Shown: positions 24,543-36,932 of the stretch, piece after piece
Numbering within the stretch: the first letter of the stretch is position 1
Layout: each line of letters begins with the position of its first letter
Assembly: GCA_950295325.1 (NCBI GenBank)
Contig: OX485809.1
Span: 21,080,001 to 21,144,000 of the forward strand
Reading direction: 5' to 3'
DNA length: 64,000 bases
Source of the DNA: Polytrichum commune
Taxonomy: Eukaryota; Streptophyta; Polytrichopsida; Polytrichales; Polytrichaceae
Translations under genes and position numbers: made by a program
Notes under the pieces: generated by a model
Told to the model about the DNA's origin: nothing
What the model saw: only the letters and a program-made list of their open reading frames with translations
Database searches by the model: none

Positions 24543-25089
24543 CAATCACACTAAAACAATATGGGTTATAAACTTTTAATGTTAGAGGTGTTCTACATGC
24601 ATGATCAAGGGCCATGAGAAAAATTGATTAAGGATTTCTTGTGATCACGATCAATCGTCCGAAGACCACGATCAAGAGAAATCCACATCAAAAAATTTCA
24701 TAAGTTTTGATCACGGGACCGTGCACGGGACGTAGTGTTACGAGGACTTAGACCGAGACGGAGTCTTTTAAATGGATTAAAATATGATTAAACATATAGG
24801 CTAAATGGAATTTATTTAAATTTTATTTTTGAAATTTTATTTTTGGACATAGCCACCTTTGTTGTTGTTGTTGTTGTTTATTTCTTTATTTTTTGTTTTG
24901 TTGAGACAACATATTTAAGTTCTCTTGCTGTAAAATCCAAGTGACTAGATAGATTATTCATTTGTGAACATGTAGGATTGCATGTCACTTTCTCATCAAT
25001 ATTCCAACATGAATGTTTTAAATTTTTTGTGACCTTGTGAAAAAAGAAGTGAGAAGACCATTAATTTCTCAACCATTGAAAGGAATCAT
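24543..25089. other. No gene seen
   Basis: AT-rich, with a (GTT)n run near 24859-24878. Nothing recognisable. Confidence 0.6.
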
Positions 25090-25488
25090 AATGCAATGAT
25101 CATGATATGTGGTCAATACTGAACACACCCTCATGGTCTCTCAACCAAATGTTATTTCAATGAACTTCTATTCATGCGGGTCCTCACACATGATAAAATA
25201 GAATAAATCAACGGTTGTGAGCATTCAGAGTGCCATGGTCTCCTAGTTTTGTGTTAGCCTACCTCTAGGAGGTGGTTTTTGAAAATAATTCAAGAAACCC
25301 ATGAAACATGATCCATTTAATGCCATGTAGGAATCCACGTAGACTTTACATCCATCTTGCATTCACATACTCCGTCGGTCCCTCAAGTGTAGTATGAAGC
25401 GAACTTAGACCGGCTCCGCCTTTTCCACCAATGCGAGTGCTTGAAGTGTAATGGTCACAGGCTCTCAGTCTCATGTGTGAAGTGGCCC
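25090..25488 (+). mobile_element. Harbinger-like MITE (GGGCCACTTCACAC family), copy 2
   Basis: Ends GTGTGAAGTGGCCC. The interior is a close match, in inverse orientation, to 44127-44470, including ATTCATGCGGGTCCTCACACATGA (positions 25171-25194), CCGTCGGTCCCTCAAGTGTA (25373-25392) and GTCACAGGCTCTCAGTCT (25454-25471). The left end is not defined. Confidence 0.6.
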
Positions 25489-25511
25489 TTAACTGCATCA
25501 CAACTTGCTAA

Positions 25512-26340
25512 GGGCCAAGTTCCATGTGCCAGTCCCGGTCCGTTTTTTAAATGGGTGAGAAACGGGTGACATCATCCAAAAAATGGGTGATATCACCCAT
25601 TTTATGGAGGGGTACTTCTATGTGGGGTGCCGGTTTATTTCGATTTCCTACTTTCTAACTAAATTTGGTCAGTGATAAGACATGCCACTTTATGAAGGTC
25701 ACCGGCAATGGAGGTCATCATCATTTAACTTTTCATATTTGATTTGCACATCAATTTCCATACATTTATTGAATGAATTCCAAATTATGTGTTGTTGATA
25801 TGCGTAGGTTGGTACTACTGTCATCTATGGAAATATGTAAATAATTATATATATTATTATTTTAGTTGAAATTGTCATTGTACATTGCTTATACGTGATT
25901 TTAACTGTGACACCTAAATGATACCAAAATAATCTTTTAAATATTTCATGAGTGTTTCCTTTGGTTTGTTTGCCTTATCTATATATATATAGTTAAGATC
26001 TAGATTCTAAAAACATCATAAAATACACGTTCCCTAGGAGTACTTCTCAAAAGAAAGGACTTGAAGAACAAAGTGGCCTTTAGTATCCAAGGGTGTACCC
26101 TAAGTGACCGGCTGATCCGGTCACCGGAGCTTTCTAACCGGCACATGTCCTTCTTGTGACCGTTAGGACTGCCGGTCCTTTGGCACCCGTTCTTGCACAA
26201 CACAAAATGTGGGACACCCATTCATGGGGGGTACCGGTCCTTGGGTGAGAGGGGTGGGCACATAGCACCACCCTCTTTTCACCGGCCCACCCATTTTTTT
26301 TTTAAGAAAGGGACCGGGACCGGCACATGGAACTTGGCCC
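25512..26340 (+). mobile_element. PIF/Harbinger-type element with long TIRs and TAA target duplication
   Basis: The left terminus GGGCCAAGTTCCATGTGCC and the right terminus are inverted copies of each other for about 35 bp, continuing through the GTCCCGGTCC block. TAA flanks both sides (25509-25511 and 26341-26343), the 3-bp target typical of Harbinger. The 829 bp between show no transposase, so it is non-autonomous. It contains the short frame 26000-26221, which has no motif. It lies only 23 bp after another Harbinger-like MITE. Confidence 0.8.
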
Positions 26341-26343
26341 TAA

Positions 26344-27360
26344 GTCAGGCATAAGTCCCCACTTAACTGCTAGGCAATGAAGGACGCCGTCACAAGGCAA
26401 AGCAAGGAGGTCGTTATCCTGGCATAAGATCGGTATTTGTTTTGGAAGAGAGCTCACACCTCAATTTTTGCCGGCCACAATCTCTCACAGTTGCTCGTGG
26501 TTCAATCCCCCACATTTGCTTGTGATTCAATCGCCCCTATAGTAATGGAAAACCATGTACTCAAGCTACATGTTTGGGTGTTTGGCGCGGTCGATTGGGG
26601 TATTTGTGGTCTTTGATCACTCAACTTTGTGGGTTGTTTTCCTTCTGTTGCTATATATTTCGGTAGAGCCATTTGGGTGCACAAGACATGGTGGTGCAGC
26701 AGTAGTTTGGCTTGAAGTCTGCCTGATGTGAATGAACTAAATGCCGAGGTCGTCGTCCTCGATGAGTAGTATTCCACAAACATATGGCAACAAGGCTTTT
26801 ATGAATTGTACTGGTTTCGCTGCTTGTTGGGTGCAGGGGGTGAATCAACCACATTTGTTGTAGCAGAGCCTTGCTCCGGAAGTCTGTTTCAGGTTCGCAA
26901 ATGAGCTCGCGGGGGTATGATCAAGGTGAAGGGCATCGTCTCCCTCTGCTCCTTCTCACTCTTTTCCTCCATGTATTCGTGCACAGAAACTCATTGCGTG
27001 AATTACTCATTTGCCCACGTAGCTAGTTGCGGGGGTAGGTATTGCCGCCAACTAGCGATCAGAGTTTGCCAGGATCAAACTAGTCGAGTTACAAGAGGAA
27101 TCGGGGACGCTGCAAGAGTTTTCAAACCGCCCTGCAAAGGGAAGCATAACACCACTGAACATGACATGCATGTGGCAATTGCAATTCCGAGAGCGTTGAC
27201 AGGTGCCCAAGGACAGCATTCAATGCCAAATCTTTAGCTCCGAGAAATGACGGGAACAAATCGGGCCCAAACCCTAATTTATTCTCGGCCCAACTGAATG
27301 TTTGGGATCTACTACTCTATTTTCAAGATTAATAAGATCACTACGTGACAGTTGATGGCA
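26344..27360. other. Moderately GC-richer stretch, no supported gene
   Basis: Base composition is more balanced than its neighbours between about 26380 and 27250. A plus-strand frame (26917-27237, 106 codons, several Cys) and minus-strand frames overlap here. None has a domain I recognise, and no promoter or splice context supports them. It could be a decayed gene. Confidence 0.4.
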
Positions 27361-27580
27361 GTGTCCGGGGAGATTTTTGGGCATAATCGGTCGATATCCT
27401 AGTGCCCACACCGGTGACATGTGGACATCTTTCGGTATTTCTTTATGAAATTGGGGTATATTCTATAAATTTCTCTAAAATGATCGGTAGTTTTCCTGAA
27501 GTCTTCTTGAACATCTACCGGTTATTTCTCAAACTCAACCGCTTCATCTGTAACTAGCAGCCGGTTCTCCCCATTCATGG
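27361..27580 (-). mobile_element. Mutator-type MITE (ACCGGTT family), copy 2
   Basis: Flanked by a perfect 10-bp duplication GTTGATGGCA (27351-27360, 27581-27590). Ends GTGTCCGGGGAGA and (inverted) CCATGAATGGGGAGA form the terminal repeat. The interior carries several CCGGTT words and matches the other copies in reverse. Confidence 0.8.
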
Positions 27581-27590
27581 GTTGATGGCA

Positions 27591-30500
27591 TATTCTTTGC
27601 CACTATAGAAGTAGGATGAAACTTGAATCTACCAAGATATTGCAGTGCAATTTGCCAAGATGGCAATTTCAATTTTGAATGAAACGTCTATCATCTTGCG
27701 ACATGGTCAAGGTATCACTGGTGCCTCTTATGGGACTTGCCATAAAGTAATGGATCCCAAAAATGCAATGGCATCTACCACATTAAAAAAACCGTGACGT
27801 TCTTAAGACACTATACAACTTCCAGCCCTGGGGGGTCCACGCTTCATTAGGATTTTAAATGATGTGCATGGATGACTATGAAATAAAATTCTCTACAAAC
27901 AAGAAGAAAATTATATAGAAAACAAGGGTATATGTATTATGATATGTTAAATGATGAACTCATTTATGTATCCTAGAGTTTGTCAATTTGATATGATTAA
28001 AGCCTTCACTGCATACAAATATTATAAATCATGAAGAAAATGGGTTTTTAATAGGCATACAGTGCAATGTCCACTTCCACTTTCCATTCAAATAACAATT
28101 GATGACTTTTTCATATAGGATGCAAAGTTCTCATAGTAATCCGACCCTACAACATGCGCCTATTGTCAACTTTTTCTTTAAAATTAGGGATTGCTTTTGT
28201 ACATCTACATCTACCTTAAATTCTCAATGGCCCTTTTATCTGTACACCTTGGAGAAAAACAATGCCTCCCCGTTATGCATACTATGTACACTAATGTCTC
28301 AAATAATACCCCTTTTTACATTCACATTAGTTTGTACATGGTATGAAGAGTGGACTTCTTGGGTCACATGCATGCCGACCAACGGTTGGCTTGTTCTCTC
28401 CCTTTTAGCCTTCGGTCATGATATTTGCATGTACTATAAAAGTGAACCTCTACCCTTGACTTACCTAGCATGTTACATCTCTAAGGGTGCAGCTGCACTA
28501 CCTAGTTAAGACACTAGTTAAGGTAACTTTGTGCATAAATTAACTAGTTCTAGGCCGCACTCAAGGGTCACCTTATTTTAGTCACGTCTCTTAATGTCAT
28601 CTAACTTTCTAGAAAGGAGTTTTCACAAATGAACGTTAACTCCCCGAGGAGGCCAATGTCAACTAACCTTTTCTCTCCTCTTGCCCAAGCTTGGCTCAAG
28701 CCTCATAGCCTATCCCCATAGCTTCTCTCCTCCCTTTGCTTCCAACACTCTCTTCTCTCTTCTAGTGTAGAATTCTTCCTCTCAATTTCTTGTTTTGATT
28801 TCTTGTTTGATTTGCATCCAATCAACTCGTGTGAGGTTCCTAGATCATCTTCCAAAAAAAAATTGAATTTTAAGGTTGGAGCCGTGCAAGAGTATACAAC
28901 CAAGAAGTTACATTTTTGGTTGAGCTTTCGTGAGAATTGGATTCAATGAACCAATGTCCATTAATATTTTTGAACATAATTGGTGGAATTCTAGTGCTTC
29001 CAAGTCCAATTGGTTACATGTTGACATCTTCCATGGGATTTTTTGAAAGTGAATTTGATTGCATAGTTCTGAGTCACTTAATGTCCAACCTCTCCCTCAT
29101 TGCCGAACGCATTACCATCTGTTAATCAACTATATGTTCATCAACTAAAAAGCTTGTGTTGATGTTCAAATCTCTCTTGTGGCTTATGGACTCAAGGTAT
29201 TTTACTTGGGCACATTTTTGGTATTTTGTGTGTAGGTTAGCCTCAATGCAATTGCATTCTTGCTTTTGGAGCTAGTGCAATATAATCAAGGTTGAGTTGA
29301 GTGCTAAGGGTTGACATTTGTTTCAAGAAAATAAAAGAAAAATGAGATTGCTAGGCATCATGTCCTATTTAAAGGTCACAAGCTCTAAAAAATTTCATGC
29401 AACACCATTAACAAATCTAAATTATTCCTCCTTGGATAGGAGTGAGAGCAAGATGTCCGGATTGAACAAGCGGTGGTCACAATAGCAGGGACAAAGCTAA
29501 TTCCTTGCAATCGAAGGTAAATTAATCCTTTGGCATTGTGTTTGCATGCTAACATACAACAAAAGTTTCACACTTTGAAGGACCGAGACATGTAGGGCCG
29601 ATAATGGATGAGGACGTGTGGAAGGCTAGAAAGCCATCCGGCAAGGAACACTAATTTTTCAATAGCTACCCTAACTTGGATCTTACCTTGTTGACTTTAT
29701 CAAGTTTGTTGACCGGGTGGTGCGGCCTCCAAACAAGTTAGGGGTGGCATTCGTCAACTAATTTTTTTTCTAACTCTCGAGTCTAGTTAACACAACTAAC
29801 TAGGCATTGCGGCTGCACCCTCAGGGTCCATCTGCACTTCCCGGGCAACGCTTCGGTTAGAGTACATAACCACTCAATTAGTTATGTTGTGCATGCGTTG
29901 CTTGGTTAAGAAAATTAGCTAACATATGAAGTAGCTAACCTATATGAGAGCTAATGAATCCCATGGTTGCACCACCTAGTTGAATTTAAGGTTTAATAAA
30001 TTTTTATCAAACTAGAAGTTAGCACACTTTGAACACATGCAATAGTATAAACTGCTAATGACTTCATATTCTGCTGTATTATTAACTAAGAATTTAATCT
30101 CAATGAAAGGCATTTTAAGAGTGTTGGAGGGTCCTCAACTTACTTCTAAGGCATGGCACACTTAAATATCTTTCTATTGCTGCTTGTCAAACCTCGACAC
30201 ATTGAAAACTGTAACTACGGTTATGCCCCCTCCCCACCTGACTCTAGCTCAGCCTAAATCTTGGTTCTAAAAACACGGCCTTCACACCATCGACATTATC
30301 TAGTGCCGAGACTAGTTGGCAAACGATGTGGCATGGCTTAAAAGTGGAGGTTTAAAGCCTCAAGCACTGACCCTCCCATCGGTACCTAGACATGAGGCAA
30401 GAATATAGGATCTTTAGAAGTACCGCCTCCCACCCTTGTGATTGGTTGCTTTTAGTCTTGGCTATGAGGGCATGAGAAGCTCCATTAACAAAAACTGATG

Positions 30501-31698
30501 GTAATTAAGATAGATGAGTAGTAAGGCATTTGGGGATGGGAAAAAAAACTACCCAACATTCATTGCTCGATAATAAAACAATGAACATGTGTGAAAGCTA
30601 CTTAATTAAAAGCTACTTGAAATCTCCGGAGCAAGTTCTTGTAGGTGCATTGGGATAGCCAGATGCCTCCGCTATAACTGAGAAAGCTTTACCCGATTTT
30701 TAAGAAAAACTTTGATTATTTGATAAAGTCAGGTGGGGAGGGGCATTACTCAATCACTTTTTAAAGCATTTTCCATGTAGTAGCAACCACCTAAAATCTT
30801 TCCATTTCTTCAACAAGACTTGTATTACATGGAAAAGCATGTTCAAGTAACTCGTGATGAAACATTCAATCGAGTTCCAGGGTACGTATTGCACAAGGAT
30901 ATGATGGTGTTGGAAATATATTCCCACCAGCTCTTGTCTTGCTCGGGAGAAGAATCAGAAGGATTCGACCTTTCAAATGAAGAAGTTCAAGCTTTGAAAA
31001 TCAATCTCTCTCTCTCTCTCCTGAAGAACGCTCGACATTAAGCAACTTTGACATGTAGGGACACGGGTAGATCACTTAGTGCATTCTAAAAACGACGTGC
31101 GACATAATATAGAGAGGATTAAAATCATTTGAAATAAAAATTAGAAAGGAATTCTAAACAATGAAAGGGCCATTAAATGTAGACAATCCCATTATAAGTA
31201 AGTTAGATGAACATAAAACGTGGGCCATTATTTTTTTGTAAAATTAATATAGGGGCTGAAGATAAGGATCCTAGAAGGTATGTTTAGTATGTTTGCTATG
31301 GTCTCCTATGTGTTTTCTTCATAACTCTGTTTGCAATGGTATTATTGTTTGCACCCTTCTTTGGTTCCATGCTTTCCCTCAACACTCGTTAATTGCATTA
31401 GGAAGTAGATTAGCTTTTATTATTTAAAAGGAATATAGAGTACAAAAAATTGTAGTGACTTGGACAATATAAGTAATGGAAGGGTGCAAACAAATGGGCC
31501 ATTTTTGAAATTTAAGAAATTATAGGGAGGCTTTAATTCAGCCCTTGAAGGTAAATAGCCCCAAAACAAAAAAAACCCTAGCCGCACGTGGTGCACAAAA
31601 ATGCCTTACAGTGATCTACCTGTGTGTAGGGAGAACAATGACTGCAACCTTTATGCCTCCTCATTCAGTAGCTTGTAAACCATGAGAAACATCAAGAC
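27591..31698. other. 4.1 kb without a supported gene
   Basis: AT-rich with pyrimidine-rich patches. A 136-codon frame at 28099-28509 is hydrophobic but has no recognisable motif or signal. (TC)n occurs near 31003-31021, inside a 73-codon frame (30820-31041) that is therefore doubtful. No terminal repeats were recognised. Confidence 0.5.
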
Positions 31699-31708
31699 GT
31701 GCAAAAGG

Positions 31709-31934
31709 GCAATGAAAGGTGACAACCGACCGCTAGTTACAAATGAACCCTTTGAGTTTGAGAAACGACCAATTGAAGTTCAAGACTTTAAAGAAAATTA
31801 CCCATCATTAGAGAGGAATTCGTAGAATATATCCTAATTTAGAAATGTAAAACCGAAATATGCTAACATGTAACCAGTTGGACTTGGAAACACTAGGATA
31901 TCGACCGATTATGTCCAAAAATCTCCTTGGATTG
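31709..31934 (+). mobile_element. Mutator-type MITE (ACCGGTT family), copy 3
   Basis: Flanked by a perfect 9-bp (up to 11-bp) duplication TGCAAAAGG (31700-31708, 31935-31943). Interior blocks CTAGTTACAAATGA, GAAGTTCAAGACT and TAACCAGTTGGACTTGG match the other copies. Several CCGGTT words have decayed to CCAGTT or similar. Confidence 0.75.
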
Positions 31935-32080
31935 TGCAAAAGGGATGCAAAGAGATAAATATCCCACTAGAACATAAACTTGCATGGTGGGGGTTGAGTG
32001 AAGTTTGATGCAATAATTGATGCAATAACCAACGAAGTTTGGACATGTAGTAAAGCACATGTAAGGTTTATGTGTCCTCG

Positions 32081-32304
32081 GTGTCCGGGGAAGATGTTGG
32101 GGCATAATCGGTCAAGATCCTAGTGTTTCCAAGTCCATCCGGTTACATGTTAACATCTTTCGGTTTTTCATTACTAAATTAGGGTATATTCTATGAATTC
32201 CTCTAAAATGATTGGTAATTTTCTTTAAAGTCTTGAACTTCAATTGGTTATATCTCAAACTCAATCGGTTCCTCTCTAACTAGCAGCTGGTTCTCCCCGT
32301 TCGT
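32081..32304 (-). mobile_element. Mutator-type MITE (ACCGGTT family), copy 4
   Basis: Inverse orientation to copy 3, only about 145 bp away. Starts GGTGTCCGGGGAAGA and ends GGTTCTCCCCGTTCGT. No matching flanks could be read, so the target duplication has decayed or a rearrangement removed it. Confidence 0.65.
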
Positions 32305-33774
32305 ATGACTACAAGCTTAAATATGGATGTGTTAATTATGTCGCATTATTTCCATGTTTAGTATTTGAGTAAAGTGGGTGCAAGCATAAAAATGTTTGTG
32401 TTAGACCAAATTATATATGTACATATGGAAGAAACCATGGAACTTTAAACTACTTTGTCGACACACAGGGTCAACTTGAATCCAAAGAAGAAGAAGAAGA
32501 AGAAGAAGAAGAAGACGATAAAGAAGAAGAACAATTGTCAATAGGTTGTTTATGATTTTCATTAGGTTCTAAATAAATCCAAGCTTATGCATGAATTTGG
32601 TCATGGTGAAAGTGCACATACACGAGTTTTATTGATGGGTCGTATGTTAGAAATGTCATCAACCAGTCTAAGATGTGGACTACTCAACATGATGAAGATG
32701 AAACATATTGTTTCAATATATTCGGGAGCATCCCAATGAATGTGGACATATTAAACCTGAAGGCAACACCTTTATTTGGGAGGTTTTTGCAAGCATATGA
32801 TAATATCATTATAGTGTTGAAAGAAGCCGTGGAAATTTAGACTACTCCATCCACACAAAGGGTGACCTTCAACAGAAAAAGAAAGATGACATAAGTGAAC
32901 AAAAAACCTCAGCAGAATTGACTATGATTAAATAAATACTAGTGTATTATTATTGCATGATTGAGTGACTGGTGTTTTATAGTGTATTTTAGTATATGTT
33001 CATAGACTACATATACATATACATATACATATACATCTCATTTTATTTTATTTTATGGTTTTATGTTAACAAAGGAGAAAAATAAATAGTTTAATCTATA
33101 TTTGAGTTATTTAAAACTAATTAAAGTTTTACTTATGATAATATGTTGTGATGGTCGATATTCTATGCTCTAATAGAATAAATGTTCACAAATACAATTT
33201 TTAGCAAGATTTCTTCAATAGACTCTATTTGTTTGAAGATATTTACACTTTAAAAACATGCTATAAAATTTCAAATATTTTAATATGGTAATAATGTGTG
33301 CAAATGCTATTTGGTTATTTTCTTAACTGGACAATTATATTTGCATGATGTGTGGTTAGGTCATTGTGGATCCAAGAACATACAACAAAATAAAACACAT
33401 GTTTAGAAAAAAGTTGGATTACAACTTCAACTTGTATTAACTACTCTACTATATATATTCAATAGTCGACACAAATGCAAGGACCTATGTATTCATTCAA
33501 GGAAGCAACTCATATGCACTTCCAATAATTTCCATAACTAAACCAAGGAAAGTCTTATTTATCTTGATGATTCATCTCCTTTGCGTTTTAACATGCAAGG
33601 GGAAGATAACATTGAGCATACTACTGGCAAGTGTCATGTATTTACATTTAATAAGCAAGAGGAAGAAATTCTTAAGCATACTAATGGCAAGTGTCATTTG
33701 TGTGCACTTTAGTCAACTTGTAGACCATCATGTAACACATACAAACACCTTATAATACGATTGAAACATAGTCA
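32305..33774. other. No gene seen; (GAA)n and (ATACAT)n microsatellites
   Basis: (GAA)n at about 32484-32513 and a 6-bp-unit repeat (ATACAT) near 33009-33035. 33385-33440 shares words with the dispersed repeat near 41575. A 63-codon frame at 33564-33755 contains an internal duplication (CATACTACTGGCAAGTGTCAT and CATACTAATGGCAAGTGTCAT) but no known motif. Confidence 0.5.
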
Positions 33775-33925
33775 GGCCAAGATATTAGTAAGTGCACTTG
33801 AATGCCATGTGTCATGAGGTGACACTAATAATGTCGTTGTTGATCATGAGTATTACCTAGCATACGCCTCAAAAATAAGATAAGTGACACTATTATGTGT
33901 GTGACATTAAGAACCATAAACAATG
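33775..33925 (+). repeat. ~150-bp dispersed repeat, copy 2
   Basis: Partner of 6575-6740, with the same block order and the same GTGTCATGAGGTGACACTAAT core. Confidence 0.6.
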
Positions 33926-35308
33926 TAAACTAATTTGAGATCATTGTCCGTGATTTAGGGGTTAATTTGGCTAGTAATAACAATCACCAAGCTCTTCAAT
34001 AGTAATCATTGTTTTCACTCTCCCCCTCCCCGGTTCAACCTCCCCCTCGGCAAGTGTTGTGAATATTCACCTGAGAACACACCTAACAAGCATCCCAAAC
34101 ATTTATATCTTTTGCATTGGAGACATAGGTGCATTCAATTCATTGCAATTGTTTAATGCTACTATGTAAAGAATCACCCCGACCGACAAATATTGCCCTC
34201 CTGAGATTGTTGCCAAGCATTACTTGGTTGCATGCATGCGTGTGTGTGTGGGAGGGGGGATTCAAATCTCAATCTTTTGAAGGCATGGAGGGCGCTATGT
34301 TTCATCTTTACTAGTTTACCATAATTTCCATGTGGGATTCAAGAGTGTCAGAGTCAATGTAAGATTGACACGTGACAAAACTTGAAGGAAATATAAATAT
34401 TTGTGATCGGAATAGAGAGCCCTCTATGGTATGATGCTTTCAAATCCTTATCCATATTCAAAACTATCTTCCAACGTTTCTCAATAAGTGTGCATGTCCG
34501 TCATTAAGGGGGAGAGGAGACATAAGTAGTAGTCATCCACATATACATACAATCTCCATTTTACATATCTATATTTAGTAAGTGTAGGATATAGTTTATT
34601 ATCTATTTTGGTAGGGATGTCTTGGATTGTGATCTATTTCAGGTTGAGGAATCTATGTAATTGCAATATATATTTGGTCAAAATATGTGTTTGTAAGGTA
34701 GATGGGTCTTAAATGGTTAAATTTTCTTCCCCAACTAGCCCGTTTCTTGTACTTTATGGAACACGCAATTAGTACAAGATGGTTAGCAAATCCAAATCCG
34801 GGCTGGAGAGATTTTCCTCAAAGTTTTGGAAAACATATGAATATTATATACCATTACCAAAGTGAAGATTCTCATACTCATCAAATGGTCATATACATAT
34901 TTCCCAATTAAGTTGACTGTTGACCTTGAAATGGTTATCATATTTTGGACAGACACTTCAAAGTCTTGTAAACACGTGTCCTTTGGGTATCCATTCTTGG
35001 AGTCACACCAAATCACATACTACCTAAACAAGCATTCAATCAAGAGAGGTTATCTCAATGGTCAAATCTCTCAGCAAGCATTCCATGATGATGGAATCGA
35101 GCTTCCAAAATTGTACGATGTTATCAAATGAAAAGGTAAAGTATTCGGCCCTCAGTGGGGCACATTTCTACATCAACAGACGATTGATGGCTGTTCGATC
35201 GGATCTGAAATAGTTTCATCTGGTTAGCAATTGCCTCACAATTTCAATGTCGAGCATTCTAGGCTCAGTAATCGACACAATTGAGAGGGTCTGTGTGGAA
35301 AGAGAAAG
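33926..35308. other. No gene seen
   Basis: AT-rich. Frames at 34702-34911 and 34862-35131 overlap and lack motifs. The words AAAGTGAAGATTCTCATACTCATC near 34859-34882 echo a reversed piece of the ~110-bp dispersed repeat. Confidence 0.5.
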
Positions 35309-35415
35309 AGTACCTTCACTTTTGCCTCGATCTTATAACTTTTGCATCTGATCTCCGATTCAAACACTTGAAAATGGCAATCTGCGTGACTCGCAATTGC
35401 TAACCAGATGATACA
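35309..35415 (+). repeat. ~110-bp dispersed repeat, copy
   Basis: Good copy: CTTATAACTTTTGCATCTGATCTCCGATTCAAACACTTGAAAATGGCAATCTGCGTGACTCGCAATTGCTAACCAGATGATAC is the local form (35327-35409); the same succession occurs at 40985, 41187 and 42420. Confidence 0.6.
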
Positions 35416-35814
35416 ATTCTCGAGGCAATCCAATGGCCAAAATTTCCTTGTGACTTGGAAGTGTCCAAAATTTAGGCCATATACCTTATCGGAAGTTTGA
35501 AGCGGAGAGAATAATCTGATCGCTTTGGTCGGCGTGCATGTGTAAACATTTACTTACGTGCATTCGATTGCACTGGTGAAATCTTGTGGGATTTCTTCCC
35601 CATTCTATCCAAAACTACAGGTTTATACTGTTGTCTCTGCTTAATTAAGTCAGCGAATCGGAAACATCCCCAGACTTCTGCAGCCTGTGGATTCATCTCT
35701 TGCGAGATTTTGATTGCATGCATTTTTCGGGTAAGTAGCTATCGCCAGCGAATTTGAAAGTCGTTTGATCATGCATGTGTCTGCAGCTACAGAATTTGCA
35801 TGTAATCTGCAACC

Positions 35815-36039
35815 AATGAACGGAGAGAACCGGCTGCTAGTTACAGATGAACCGGTTGAGTTTGAGAAATCACCGGTTGAAGTTCAAGACTGCAGGAAAA
35901 TTACCCATCATTTTAGAGGAATCTATGGAGTATACCCCAATTCAATGAAGAAAAACCGAAAGATGTCAACATGTGACTGGTTGGACTTGGAAACGCTAGG
36001 ATCTAGATCGATTGCGCCCAAAAATATCCTCCCACACTC
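35815..36039 (+). mobile_element. Mutator-type MITE (ACCGGTT family), copy 5
   Basis: Flanked by a 9-bp duplication with one mismatch (TCTGCAACC at 35806-35814, TTTGCAACC at 36040-36048). The best-preserved interior, with ACCGGTTGAG, ACCGGTTGAAG and GACTGGTTGG. A 116-codon frame (35765-36115) reads through it, and copy 1 has a related open frame, but copies 3 and 6 have stops there, so I do not call a gene. Confidence 0.75.
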
Positions 36040-36094
36040 TTTGCAACCTCAAAGATACTTTTGTGGCCCTATTGAAATAAGTCCAGAGACATGT

Positions 36095-36530
36095 CCGACC
36101 ATTGGATCGGCTTGAAGAAACTAGGCAAATCGGCTCATGCAGTTTACAATTGTGAATCACGCCGATTCTCATGTCAAGTTTCAGACCCATAATTGAGACG
36201 TAGAAGTTGTATGATAAGGGAGAATCAAAGACTTTCTTCCAATCAAACAATCATGTACGTATTTGACAGTTGGATCAGCTCAAGAGTTATTTCATTTGTG
36301 AATCACATACATTCGAATTTCAAGTTTCAAAATCGGAGGTAAGAAACAAAAACGTCATACAATGAGGGAAATATAAAGACTCTTCTCTCTCTTTTTACAA
36401 GGTCAGATAAAATCTGACCGTTGGATCCGCTTGAGAATCATGCAAATTCTCATCTCAAGTTACAAATGGGAGCTGATTTAAACTTTATAAGATGAGAGAA
36501 AATCAAAGACTCTCTTTGTCTTTGAACAAT
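36095..36530 (+). repeat. Three degenerate tandem units of about 120-160 bp
   Basis: Each unit runs from a GACYRTTGGATCNGCTTGAG-type start (36095, 36267, 36417) through a TCAAGTTT/TCAAGTTAC block to GAGRGAAATNNAAGACTCT. The units share vocabulary with the ~110-bp dispersed repeat, so this is a local expansion of that family. Confidence 0.5.
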
Positions 36531-36924
36531 CACAGATCTTGCCCTCCCAATTGTGGTAACACTATTGAACATGGAGAGGATATTATAGCAACTAATGCTC
36601 CACTCCTATGCCCAAAGGATTTTGCAAATGAAACCCAAAACCAAGGATTCACATCATAAGAATCAGTGAAGTACTCTCCAGCCATATGGTTCAAGTGCAA
36701 ACTTGTGAAAAGATTGTCCTCTTGAAATATTCTCCTATTGACCAGTTGTAAACCAATTCTAATACAGACCTCAAGGGTTCTAAGAGAATCCTTTGAAGTT
36801 ATCAGCACTCTCGGCCCGAGTACACATGCTTCTTTGTAACATAAAACCCAAAACCGAGTTCTTAAAATTGACAGGAGATAATTTGAAATTTTGAATGCTA
36901 TGGCCACTGCATTGGACTTTATGA
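36531..36924 (-). pseudogene. Possible coding remnant cut by a transposon
   Basis: A minus-strand frame (total 36530-37126) is open through this stretch and ends LPQLGGQDL. The part outside the neighbouring transposon contains YFTDSYDVNPWFWVSF, GHRSGALVAII and SPCSIVLPQLG, which has a protein-like composition. The upstream half of the frame belongs to the transposon inserted at 36933, so any original gene was interrupted there. I do not recognise the family. It could equally be a chance frame. Confidence 0.3.
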
Positions 36925-36932
36925 TCTCACGT
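36925..36932. repeat. 8-bp target-site duplication, left copy (TCTCACGT)
   Basis: TCTCACGT immediately before the terminal repeat at 36933 and again at 38328-38335 immediately after the other end. Confidence 0.85.

Noticed and set aside
26917-27237. 106-codon Cys-containing frame in a GC-richer patch
   Set aside because: The start has no signal-peptide pattern followed by a recognisable domain, and there is no supporting promoter or paralogue.
28099-28509. 136-codon hydrophobic frame
   Set aside because: Composition fits read-through of pyrimidine-rich DNA; no motif or conserved copy in the window.
35765-36115. 116-codon frame as a gene (related to 21360-21593)
   Set aside because: Both frames read through copies of one MITE. 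Other copies have stops in this frame, so the similarity is repeat identity, not a protein family.
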